From Bradyrhizobium sp. STM 3843 (GTDB lineage: Bacteria; Pseudomonadota; Alphaproteobacteria; Rhizobiales; Xanthobacteraceae): a DNA stretch of 64,000 nt. Below the pieces are notes generated by a model. It saw only the letters and a program-made list of their open reading frames with translations, made no database searches and was not told the DNA's origin. The stretch is taken from NCBI RefSeq assembly GCF_000239815.1, contig NZ_CAFK01000073.1, positions 1 through 64,000 of the forward strand, in the 5' to 3' direction. The translations under genes were made by a program, and so were the position numbers. How positions within the stretch are numbered: position 1 is the first letter of the stretch; every line of letters begins with the position of its first letter. Shown here piece by piece: positions 54,829-63,039 of the stretch.

Positions 54829-56741
54829 TGGCCGACAGCCTCCACCGTTCGCGGGGCCGCTGCGTCTTCCGAACTTGCATCTCGCCGGCGAAGATTTGCG
54901 ACAAGCGCAAGGGCATGGGGCAATAGCCCGTCGCGAAACAGCAGGACGGAAAGAACGAAGACGGCTCCCTGAATTGCCATGATCCAGGCACCGAACGACG
55001 ACAGGAAATGTTGCATGGTCACCAACACGGCGGCGCCGACGAGAGGTCCACCGAAGGTGCCGATACCGCCGATCAACGCCATCAGCACGGCTTCGCCCGA
55101 AAGTTGCCAATGCGCGTCGGACAAGGTGGCCAATTGGAAGATGATGGCACTCATGGAACCGGCGACCCCGGCACAGAAGGCGGCGACGCCGAATGCAGCG
55201 AGTTTGTATCCGTCGACATTATGCCCCAGCGACAGAGCCCTGCGTTCATTGTCGCGAATCGCGATCAGCATCATCCCGAACGGGGAATTCATTAGACGGC
55301 GCAGGCCGAAGAGCACGCCGAGCATCGCGACGGCACTGAGCCAATAGACATTCGCGTCGTTGTGGAGATCGATCAAGCCTAGCAACATGCCGCGTGGAAC
55401 CGACTGAATGCCATCCTCGCCATGGGTGAAGCTGGCCTGCACATAGGCAAAATAGATCATCTGCGCGATCGCCAGCGTGATCATCGCCTGATAGATGCTC
55501 CGACGCCTGATCGCAAAGATCCCCATGACGAGGCCAAGAGCGAGCGCTGCCGCTATCCCGACGCCAATCGCGGCCTCCGGTGGCAGCGCCCACTCCTTTG
55601 CCGCATGCGCTGTGAGATAGGCCGCGGTACCGAACAGGGCGGCCTGGCCGAAGGACATGATGCCGGCAAACCCAAGCAGGAAATTGAATGAGGCGGCGAA
55701 GATGGTGAAACAGAAGATCTTCATCAGATAAACGGGATAGAGCAGCATCGGCAGTGCCAACAATGCGGCGACGGTAGCGAGCGCCGGCACCATGCCGGTC
55801 AAGCGCTTGGCGGCCGTTTCCTTTCCGGCCGGCTCGATCCGAGAAAGCCGGGCGGTCAGAAATTCGTGGGATCGAACCACCGAAATGCCGAACAGCCCCT
55901 GCGGCCGAAGCAGAAGCACGACGCACATGAAGGCGAAGACAATGAAGCTTGCCGCCTGCGGGACCAGCGCCTGCGTAAGGCTCTCGATCAGCGCGAGGGC
56001 ATAGCTCGAGATGATCGTTCCCCCGATCGACCCCATGCCGCCGATCACGATGATTGCAAATACGACAAGCAGGATGTCCGAACCCATCAGCGGGCTGACC
56101 TGGTAGATCGGCGCCGCCAGCGCGCCCGCCAATCCCGCCAGGGCTGCGCCCAAGGCGAAGGTCGCGGCGAAGACACGGGGCACGCCGACACCGAGCGCTT
56201 CGGCAGTGGCTGCATTTTCAGACGAGGCGCGCAGAATCGAGCCCAGACGCGTGCGAGCGATGGCGACCCAGACGATCACACAGATGACAAGCGCCACGGC
56301 GACGACCCAAAGCCGGTACGTGGGGAAATACAGAAAGCCGAAATCCAGCCCGCCGGACAACCAGTCCGGCGCCGCGTAGGGAAGTCCGGTCGAACCGAAA
56401 TGGGCCTGGAAGCCGCCCTGAACGACCATCGCCACGCCGAACGTCAGCATGAATCCGTAGAGCGGATCGAGGCCGTAGGTTCGACGCAGCAACCAACGTT
56501 CGAGGATCATGCCGAAGGCGGCCACGCACACCGGCGCGAAAGCCAGCCCCTCCAAATAGCCCAATCCGAGATATCGAGAACCGGCCCATGCAGCAAAGGC
56601 GCCCATCATGTAGAGCACGCCGTGCGTCATGTTGAGAACGTTGAGAAGACCGAAGATAAGCGCCAACCCGAGACTGAGCAGCGCATAGAACGAACCATTG
56701 ACCAGGCCGATCGTCAGGTAGCCGAGGATGAGGTCCATCAT
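54825..56741 (-). CDS. Fused branched-chain-type ABC permease (LivH-LivM)
   Basis: 638 residues. The N-terminal half is a LivH permease (MDLILGYLTIGLVNGSFYAL, NVLNMTHGVLYMMGAF) and the C-terminal half a LivM permease (FAASFNFLLGFAGIMSFGQA, TLAIAQMIYFAYVQ), joined by a short cytoplasmic linker near residue 320. Fusions of this kind occur in several proteobacterial transporters. Start at one of two adjacent ATGs (56741 or 56738), eight bases after the livF-type stop. It makes the membrane pore of the importer encoded with the next three genes. Confidence 0.9.
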   Translation of the reverse strand: MMDLILGYLTIGLVNGSFYALLSLGLALIFGLLNVLNMTHGVLYMMGAFAAWAGSRYLGLGYLEGLAFAPVCVAAFGMILERWLLRRTYGLDPLYGFMLTFGVAMVVQGGFQAHFGSTGLPYAAPDWLSGGLDFGFLYFPTYRLWVVAVALVICVIVWVAIARTRLGSILRASSENAATAEALGVGVPRVFAATFALGAALAGLAGALAAPIYQVSPLMGSDILLVVFAIIVIGGMGSIGGTIISSYALALIESLTQALVPQAASFIVFAFMCVVLLLRPQGLFGISVVRSHEFLTARLSRIEPAGKETAAKRLTGMVPALATVAALLALPMLLYPVYLMKIFCFTIFAASFNFLLGFAGIMSFGQAALFGTAAYLTAHAAKEWALPPEAAIGVGIAAALALGLVMGIFAIRRRSIYQAMITLAIAQMIYFAYVQASFTHGEDGIQSVPRGMLLGLIDLHNDANVYWLSAVAMLGVLFGLRRLMNSPFGMMLIAIRDNERRALSLGHNVDGYKLAAFGVAAFCAGVAGSMSAIIFQLATLSDAHWQLSGEAVLMALIGGIGTFGGPLVGAAVLVTMQHFLSSFGAWIMAIQGAVFVLSVLLFRDGLLPHALALVANLRRRDASSEDAAAPRTVEAVGQ

Positions 56742-56748
56742 GGAGGAG

Positions 56749-57456
56749 TCACAGCGCGAGACGTTGGAGGAGCCGAGCCCTGACGTGCTCGCCACCTTGG
56801 GTTTCGAGGTCGTCCACAACCTCACCGTTCTCGATCGCCACCACGCGATCGGCGAGATGCAGGACGAAATCGAGGTTCTGTTCCACAAGCAGGATCGTGT
56901 AGCCGCGGCGCTTGAGTTCGATCAGCGCCTGCTCGATTTGCCTCACGACGACCGGCGCTAGCCCTTCAGTGGGTTCGTCCAGAAGAAGGGTCTGGGCGCC
57001 CGTGCGCAAAATCCGCGCGATGGCGAGCATTTGCTGCTCACCGCCGCTGAGTTGGTCACCGTAATGGCGTCCCCTGGTACGAAGATTCGGAAACAGCGCG
57101 AAAATCTCGTCGTTGGCCATGCCTGCGGCGCAAACCGCTGGAGGAAGGGCAAGATTTTCCTCGACGGTGAGACTGGAGAAGATCGCACGCTCCTCGGGGC
57201 AATAGCCGATGCCGAACCGGGTGCGCTCATATGGGCGCATTCCGCTCGCTTCGTACCCGGACAGGACGATGCTGCCGGTTTGTCGCGGCAGCAAACCCAT
57301 GATGGCGCGGAGGATGGTTGTCTTACCCGCGCCGTTGCGACCGACCAGACAGGTGACCTCGCCTTGCCGAACCGCGAATCCGACGCCAAACAGCACCTGG
57401 GAATCGCCATACCAAGCTTCCACATCGGAGAGGCGCAGCGAAGCAGCGTCAGGCAC
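56749..57456 (-). CDS. ABC transporter ATPase, LivF type
   Basis: 235 residues, standard LivF length. Walker A GRNGAGKTT, Q-loop region PEERAIFSSLTVEENL, signature LSGGEQQMLAIARIL and Walker B TLLLDEPTEGLAP, then EQNLDFVLHLADR. It overlaps the preceding livG-type gene by eight bases. It powers import with the partner ATPase. Confidence 0.95.
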   Translation of the reverse strand: MPDAASLRLSDVEAWYGDSQVLFGVGFAVRQGEVTCLVGRNGAGKTTILRAIMGLLPRQTGSIVLSGYEASGMRPYERTRFGIGYCPEERAIFSSLTVEENLALPPAVCAAGMANDEIFALFPNLRTRGRHYGDQLSGGEQQMLAIARILRTGAQTLLLDEPTEGLAPVVVRQIEQALIELKRRGYTILLVEQNLDFVLHLADRVVAIENGEVVDDLETQGGEHVRARLLQRLAL

Positions 57457-58270
57457 GGCGCTCGGCTCCGATATAGGCGTTGATCACGCGAGCGTCGCGC
57501 GCGACTTCGTCGTAGCCTCCCTCACAAAGGACCGAGCCTTCCGCGAGCACCGTGACCTTCGTCGCCAGACTTCTCACGACTTGCAGATTGTGCTCGACCA
57601 GAAGCACGCCACAGCTGGCGGCAACCGTCTTGATCAGGGCTGCGACAGGCGCGATGTCTTCCCGGGCGAGGCCGGCGGTCGGCTCGTCGAGCAGTAGAAA
57701 TTTCGGCGCGATTGCAATCGTCGTGACGATCTCAAGCAGTCGCCGACGACCATAGGGCAGATCCGCGGCCCTGCGTTCGCTTTCGTTCGCTAGGCCGCCT
57801 TGATCGAGAAGATGGCGGACCCTTGCTTCATTTTCGTCTCGTCTCGAGCGGCCACGCAGAAGCTGCAGACCCCGCAGGTTCAGCGCGAGTGCCGTGCGGA
57901 TATTGTCGGCGACCGAGAGGTTCGGAAAAATCGAGCAAATCTGAAACGATCTGGCGAGCCCGAGCCGCGCAAGTCGGTTCGGCGGGGCTGCCGTCACGTC
58001 CACATCGTTGAGACGAACCTGGCCGCCGCTCGGCTTCACAAAGCCGCTGATCACATTGAAGAGCGTGGTCTTGCCCGCCCCGTTCGGCCCGATCACGGCA
58101 TGGATCGACCTTGCATCGAGATTGATCGAGACACCGCGAAGCGCCTCGAAATCGCCGAAACGAACGGTCAGGTCGCGGGCGGTCAGCATCGAAGCTGCAG
58201 CCCGCCCCCGGACCGCCGAGGCAATCGGCGCGGCTGCCCGCTGCGGACGATCAAGAAGGATGGTCGTCAT
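57449..58270 (-). CDS. ABC transporter ATPase, LivG type
   Basis: 273 residues with a 28-residue N-terminal extension before the ABC domain. Walker A GPNGAGKTTLFN, the LivG-type signature region (LPYGRRRLLEIV, replacing LSGGQ) and Walker B FLLLDEPTAGLAR. The Liv family's C-terminal tail is short. It starts with an ATGA overlap with the binding-protein gene. Confidence 0.95.
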   Translation of the reverse strand: MTTILLDRPQRAAAPIASAVRGRAAASMLTARDLTVRFGDFEALRGVSINLDARSIHAVIGPNGAGKTTLFNVISGFVKPSGGQVRLNDVDVTAAPPNRLARLGLARSFQICSIFPNLSVADNIRTALALNLRGLQLLRGRSRRDENEARVRHLLDQGGLANESERRAADLPYGRRRLLEIVTTIAIAPKFLLLDEPTAGLAREDIAPVAALIKTVAASCGVLLVEHNLQVVRSLATKVTVLAEGSVLCEGGYDEVARDARVINAYIGAERRA

Positions 58271-59469
58271 CGAACGCTCGGAGCGGCGCAGCCCGCCGTA
58301 TCGATCGAGCGAAAGGCGGTGTCGGCCGGGACCGTGGCGATCCGCTCATAATAGTCCCACGGAGCCTTGCTCTCGGCCGGGCTCTTCACGCGATAAACGC
58401 CCAGATCATAGATGACGCGGCCGTTTTCCTGGATCCGGACCTGTTGACCGAATTTGTCGACGGGCAGCTTTCGCATTTCCGCATTCACGATGGCGGCATC
58501 GTCACTCTTGGCTTTGTCGGCGGCCTTGAGATAGTGCAGCACGCTTGTATAGACGCCGGCCTGCTCGCGGGTCGGCATGCGACCATGAGCCTTGAAAAAG
58601 CGCTCCGAGAAGGCGCGAGTCCCGTCCGTGTCATTCCAGTAAAAGCCGGTCGTGATGATCAGGCCTTGGGCCGCTTCGAGGCCGACACTGTTGATATCGG
58701 TGACGAAGGCATGGAGCGCCGCGACACGCTGGCCACCACGCATGATACCGAACTGACCAGCCTGCTTGATGGCGTTGACTGTGTCAGCGCCGGCGCTCGC
58801 CAGAGCCACGACCTGCGCCTGCGAGGATTTCGCGCGAAGGAGAAGAGCGGAGAAATCGGCCGTGCCAAGAGGGTGGCGAGCACTTCCGATCACCTTGCCT
58901 CCACGTTCCTCGACCAGGCGCGTGGCGTCCTTTTCGAGATCGTGGCCGAAGGCATAGTCCGCGGTCAGAAAATACCAGGACTTCAGATCCTGCTGCATCA
59001 GAGCGGCGGCTGTCCCGCGCGCGAGCGAATAGGTGTCATCGGTCCAGTGCGTGACAAATGGCGAGCAGCGTCCTCCGGTGATCTCCACGCTTGCGGCGCC
59101 TGATATCATCAGGGAGCGCTTTTTTTCGGTGGCAATGGCCATCAATCCGAAGACCACACCAGAATGCGGCAGGTCGACGATGACGTCGACACCGCGCCGG
59201 TCGAACCATTCGCGGGCGATTGCAGAGGCGACCTCGGGCTTGTTCTGGTGGTCGGCAGTGATGATCTCGACGGGGACACCGCCAGCGGTGCCGCCAGAAT
59301 CTTCGACCGCCATCCGGGCCGCCAAGATCGATCCGGGTCCGCCGACGTCCGCAACGACTCCGCTTTGATCACCCATCACACCGATGATGATCTTGTTGTC
59401 GGAAAATTCCGCGAGCGCGGACGTTGCCCCGCCGCACAACAGTAAGGATGCGATGATCAGCCGACGCAT
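58267..59469 (-). CDS. Periplasmic substrate-binding protein, Liv/Leu-Ile-Val type
   Basis: 400 residues from the ATG at 59469 (AGGAG seven bases upstream). Signal peptide IIASLLLCGGATSALA. The mature part has the Peripla_BP_6 pattern (KIIIGVMGDQSGVVADVGGP, VRIQENGRVIYDLGVYRVKS). First gene of the leftward operon, divergent from the SorC-type regulator. Liv-type binding proteins take amino acids, amides and other small acids; here the amidase and phnA downstream suggest a phosphonate or its amide. That is context, not residue-level evidence. Confidence 0.92.
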   Translation of the reverse strand: MRRLIIASLLLCGGATSALAEFSDNKIIIGVMGDQSGVVADVGGPGSILAARMAVEDSGGTAGGVPVEIITADHQNKPEVASAIAREWFDRRGVDVIVDLPHSGVVFGLMAIATEKKRSLMISGAASVEITGGRCSPFVTHWTDDTYSLARGTAAALMQQDLKSWYFLTADYAFGHDLEKDATRLVEERGGKVIGSARHPLGTADFSALLLRAKSSQAQVVALASAGADTVNAIKQAGQFGIMRGGQRVAALHAFVTDINSVGLEAAQGLIITTGFYWNDTDGTRAFSERFFKAHGRMPTREQAGVYTSVLHYLKAADKAKSDDAAIVNAEMRKLPVDKFGQQVRIQENGRVIYDLGVYRVKSPAESKAPWDYYERIATVPADTAFRSIDTAGCAAPSVR

Positions 59470-59520
59470 GGACCGTCTCCTGTTTCCAAGCTCGGCGGAG
59501 AGATAGAGGTTGCCGTTAAC

Positions 59521-59547
59521 ACATTTGTGACGGCTATGGTACATTTG
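59521..59547. promoter_or_regulatory. Direct-repeat operator candidate
   Basis: Two exact copies of ACATTTG start at 59521 and 59541, 20 bases apart (two helical turns), midway in the 177-base region between the divergent binding-protein and regulator genes. Same-face direct repeats fit binding by the multimeric SorC-type regulator next door. Confidence 0.5.
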
Positions 59548-59646
59548 GGCAGAGAACTCTAGCCTGTGGAAAAATATGATGGGTTGCCATTTCGCCCCGG
59601 GAACAGGCAAACAGTAGGCTCCTGAAGCTGATTGGAGGGCCCGGGC

Positions 59647-60627
59647 GTGTTGATTCGAGGCCCGCAAGCGGCATCAAACGAAGGCGAAGCCGGCGACGGT
59701 CGGATCGATGCCGCTCTGGTTGCCAGGATTTGCTGGTACTATTTCAGGGAGGGGCAAACCCAAGATGCGATCGCGCAGCGGCTGAAGATGACGCGCAAGC
59801 GCGTCAATCGCATCCTCGGTGAGGCAAGGGAAAGCGGCTTCGTTCAAATCACGATCGCCGATCCGGCGGGCCAACGCACCGAGCTCGAAGAAGAACTCGT
59901 CCGCAAATTTGATCTGCGTCACGCGATCGTGGTGCCGGTCCCCATGGGCGGCACCGATGTGCGCTCTTTCATCGGAGCCGCCGCCGCGCGATACGTCGCC
60001 GAATGTCTTCCGCCGTCGGGTTCGCTGGGAATCACCTGGGGAGGCACCATCAATGCCGCGGCTCAAAACCTGCCGCTGCGATCTGGAGACGGCACCCGCG
60101 TGGTGCTGATGTCCGGCGGACTCGCCGAAAGTGCGCCGATCAATCCGTATGACAACGCAACCATGATTGCCCGGGCGCTTGGCGCGCGGTGCTATTATCT
60201 GACCGCGCCGATGTTCGCCGAGACTGCGGAGCTAAGGGACATCCTCGTCGCGAGTGAACCTGTTCGTTCCGTGCTCGCGATGGTGCCCACCCTCGACGTC
60301 GCGCTGTTGAGCGCGATCGACCTCTCTCCGCAATCAAAAGCGCTCGAATATGACGTTATCTCTCGCGAAACCTGGGCTTCGTTGCTTGAAGCCGGTGCAG
60401 TCGGGGATATTTGCGGTCACTACCTCGATTCAGCCGGTAAGCCGCTTCGCCACCCCCTCGTGCAGCGGACGATCAATCCACCGATCGAGCATGTGCTTCA
60501 GATCAGACATCGGATCCTCGCCGCCGGAGGTGAGCACAAGGTCGACATTATTCGCGCCGGCCTGCTGGCTGGCTTCTGCCAGGTCCTGGTCACCGACGAA
60601 GCGGCCGCGTCCAAACTCCTGGATTGA
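59647..60627 (+). CDS. SorC/DeoR-type sugar-binding-domain transcriptional regulator
   Basis: 326 residues from the GTG at 59647 (GGAGG eight bases upstream); a TTG at 59632 is an alternative. Helix-turn-helix near residues 25-55 (YYFREGQTQDAIAQRLKMTRK), then a SorC sugar-binding domain with GITWGGTI, MSGGLAES and a C-terminal AGLLAGFCQVLVTDEA. It probably controls the divergent liv-amidase-phnA operon and perhaps the Ppd-phnY operon. The effector may be a phosphorylated or phosphonate metabolite; SorC domains usually bind sugar phosphates. Confidence 0.88.
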   Translation: MLIRGPQAASNEGEAGDGRIDAALVARICWYYFREGQTQDAIAQRLKMTRKRVNRILGEARESGFVQITIADPAGQRTELEEELVRKFDLRHAIVVPVPMGGTDVRSFIGAAAARYVAECLPPSGSLGITWGGTINAAAQNLPLRSGDGTRVVLMSGGLAESAPINPYDNATMIARALGARCYYLTAPMFAETAELRDILVASEPVRSVLAMVPTLDVALLSAIDLSPQSKALEYDVISRETWASLLEAGAVGDICGHYLDSAGKPLRHPLVQRTINPPIEHVLQIRHRILAAGGEHKVDIIRAGLLAGFCQVLVTDEAAASKLLD

Positions 60628-60636
60628 AGTTTTGTC

Positions 60637-62085
60637 TCACCACGGCAGCGAGTAGGTCTTGATATTGGTAAAGCTCTTCATGGCCTCCAGCACGCCCTCC
60701 TTATGGCCGAGGCCGGAATCCTTGATGCCGCCGAACGGCGTCAGCTCCGTCCGGTATCCCGGGACTTCCCACACGTTGACGCAGCCGACGTCGAGGGCAT
60801 CCACAAAGCGGGTGACGTAGTCGAGCCTGTTTGTGCACACCCCCGCCGAAAGACCGAAGGCGGATGAGTTTGCGATGGCGACGATCTGTTCGACGTCATC
60901 CGGGCAGCGAATGATCGGCAGGACCGGGCCAAAGGTCTCTTCGCGCACCAGCTCGCAATCGGGCGAGACATGGTCCAGCATCGTCGGCGGGTACAACGCA
61001 CCCTGCGGTGTATTGCCGAGCAGCAAGCGGGCGCCACTCCGGACTGCCGCCTCGACGCGGCCGGCAATCGTCGACGCCGCCTTCGCGTTGATGACCGTTC
61101 CCACATCGGTGTTGGGGTCCATGGGATCTCCTGCCGTGAGACGCTTCATTAGAGCGAGGGTCGCTTCGGCAAAGCGATCGGCGACGCCATCAACGACCAG
61201 AACCCGCTTGACGGCGGTGCAGCGTTGCCCGGAATTTCTCGTCGCCCCCTGCACCGCCAATTGGGCTGCGCGGTCGAGATCGGCGTCACCCATGACGATC
61301 AGAGGATCATTGCCGCCGAGCTCGAGCACCAGCCTTCTGTACCCCACCCTCTCGGCAATTCTCTTTCCGATGCTCACCGATCCCGTGAACGTCACCAGGT
61401 CGATGTCCGGGTCATTGATCATCGCGTCTCCGATCGAACGCGGATCCCCGGTCACCACCGACAACATCTGAGGTGGTAGTCCTGCCTCGTAAAGCAGATC
61501 GGCAAGAGCGAGCGCGGTCAAAGGCGTCGTCTCCGCCGGCTTCAGCACAACCCTGTTGTTCGTCGCGAACGCTGGAGCGAGCTTGTGGCTCACGAGATTC
61601 AGGGGGTGGTTGAAGGGCGTGATCGCTGAGATGACACCAAGGAGCGGCGTCCGGGTCGAGAATATGCGTCGGCTCTGCGCACTCCCTCCGATATCTCCCG
61701 CATAAATTTTTCCGTCGTCGTGGAGCACTGCATGCGCCGCGAAGGACCAGACATCCCTGGCCCGCAGGGTTTCATGCAGCGAGTCTTTCAAGCACAGGCC
61801 GCTCTCCGATGTAATGAGATGCGCAAGCCGGTCCCGATTTGCTTCGATCGCATCCGCCGTAGCCTGCAGGATCCGCGCCCGCTCACGCCTTGTGAGCCTG
61901 GGACGAAATGCCCGGGCAATCGCGAAGGCGCGCCGAACATGCTCGGGATGCGCCTGCGGCACTGCCGCGATCACCTGATCGGTAAACGGGTTCCGCACGT
62001 CGATGGACGAATCCGCAAGGACATTCTCTCCTGCGATCTTCATCGGGTGATAGAGACGTGCCGAATCCGACATCGCCGGCTCCAT
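60637..62085 (-). CDS. phnY: Phosphonoacetaldehyde dehydrogenase PhnY
   Basis: About 482 residues of the aldehyde dehydrogenase superfamily. Cofactor motif TFTGSVSIGKRI, Glu in LELGGNDPLIV, catalytic Cys in NSGQRCTAVKRV and the C-terminal end PGYRTELTPFGGIKDSGLGH ... EAMKSFTNIKT, which I recognise from the PhnY group that oxidises phosphonoacetaldehyde to phosphonoacetate with NAD. Starts at 62106, 62085 and 62073 are possible; 62085 has AGGA eight bases upstream. It ends nine bases from the convergent regulator gene. Its product is the substrate of PhnA. Confidence 0.9.
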   Translation of the reverse strand: MEPAMSDSARLYHPMKIAGENVLADSSIDVRNPFTDQVIAAVPQAHPEHVRRAFAIARAFRPRLTRRERARILQATADAIEANRDRLAHLITSESGLCLKDSLHETLRARDVWSFAAHAVLHDDGKIYAGDIGGSAQSRRIFSTRTPLLGVISAITPFNHPLNLVSHKLAPAFATNNRVVLKPAETTPLTALALADLLYEAGLPPQMLSVVTGDPRSIGDAMINDPDIDLVTFTGSVSIGKRIAERVGYRRLVLELGGNDPLIVMGDADLDRAAQLAVQGATRNSGQRCTAVKRVLVVDGVADRFAEATLALMKRLTAGDPMDPNTDVGTVINAKAASTIAGRVEAAVRSGARLLLGNTPQGALYPPTMLDHVSPDCELVREETFGPVLPIIRCPDDVEQIVAIANSSAFGLSAGVCTNRLDYVTRFVDALDVGCVNVWEVPGYRTELTPFGGIKDSGLGHKEGVLEAMKSFTNIKTYSLPW

Positions 62086-62130
62086 GTGGTGCTTCCTGCC
62101 GATCATAGGCTTCCGCGTGCGACATCGCGC

Positions 62131-63039
62131 TCATGGAGATTGTCGCCTCTGGCCGCCAGCATGCCAAATCGCGATGGTGACACCGACGATGATGAGAACG
62201 CAGGCGAGCATCACACGTGTCGTAGGTGTCTGCTGCTGCAACACAGCGGCCGCAATCAGCGCGACGACAGGAATCAGCACGAGGCTCTGGGATGCGATCT
62301 GCGTCGGAATGGAGCTGAGCGCCCGATACCAGGCGACGAATGCCAATCCGGTCGCCACGATACAGTTGAATGCGATAGGCCAGGCAAGACCCGGCAACTG
62401 ATTCCAATCGGGACGACGCTCCAGCAGAAGCGACGCAACGATCACAACGACGCCCGAGATCGTCAATTGAAAGATGGTACGGCTCCACAGGTTGCCGCCG
62501 CCGGGAGTGCGTTTATGGATCCATGTCCCCAGCGCCCAGCTGAAAGCCGCCAGCGAAAGCAGCGCGATGCCCAGGAAGCCATGAGATGTCGCCACCGGAT
62601 TGGCGCCGGACGCCAGCAGCCCGAGACCAAGCATGCCACAGGTCAGCGCAATGATATCGAGGAGTGATTGCTGCTGGCGATCGATGATCCATTCGATCGC
62701 AACGAGCCATAAGGGCATCGTATAGAAGGTCAAGGCACTGGTGCCGACATCGAGATATTGCAAGCCGACCAGGCTCAGCCCGAGACCTCCGGCCATTTGC
62801 AGGAGACCCACTGCCACCAGCCTGCCCTTCCCCGCACAACCGAGCTGAAGCGGATAGCCAAGACACAGACGTGCGGCTCCGATGGCAATGGCCCCGCCGA
62901 GCAGACGGATGCCGGTGAAAAGCAAGGGTGGCGACGACTGCAGGGCGTCCTTGATCACGAGCCAGTTCGTGCCCCAAATAATGACGACGAACGAGAGGCA
63001 GAGGAAGCTGGTCAGCATATTGACCGCCTGATGTTTCAC
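62131..63039 (-). CDS. EamA/DMT-family transporter
   Basis: 302 residues from a GTG at 63039, overlapping the upstream stop as GTGA and with GGGAG seven bases before. Ten hydrophobic segments in two EamA repeats (FVVIIWGTNWLVIKDALQSS in the first, FSWALGTWIHKR in the second, ending LIIVGVTIAIWH). Many EamA proteins export metabolites; some import. It lies between the decarboxylase and phnY, so it may move a phosphonate intermediate or product across the inner membrane. Direction is unknown. Confidence 0.9.
   Translation of the reverse strand: MKHQAVNMLTSFLCLSFVVIIWGTNWLVIKDALQSSPPLLFTGIRLLGGAIAIGAARLCLGYPLQLGCAGKGRLVAVGLLQMAGGLGLSLVGLQYLDVGTSALTFYTMPLWLVAIEWIIDRQQQSLLDIIALTCGMLGLGLLASGANPVATSHGFLGIALLSLAAFSWALGTWIHKRTPGGGNLWSRTIFQLTISGVVVIVASLLLERRPDWNQLPGLAWPIAFNCIVATGLAFVAWYRALSSIPTQIASQSLVLIPVVALIAAAVLQQQTPTTRVMLACVLIIVGVTIAIWHAGGQRRQSP

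Noticed and set aside
55866..56783. A 305-codon plus-strand frame opposite the Liv permease
   Set aside because: His/Asp/Gln-rich shadow typical of antisense to membrane protein genes.
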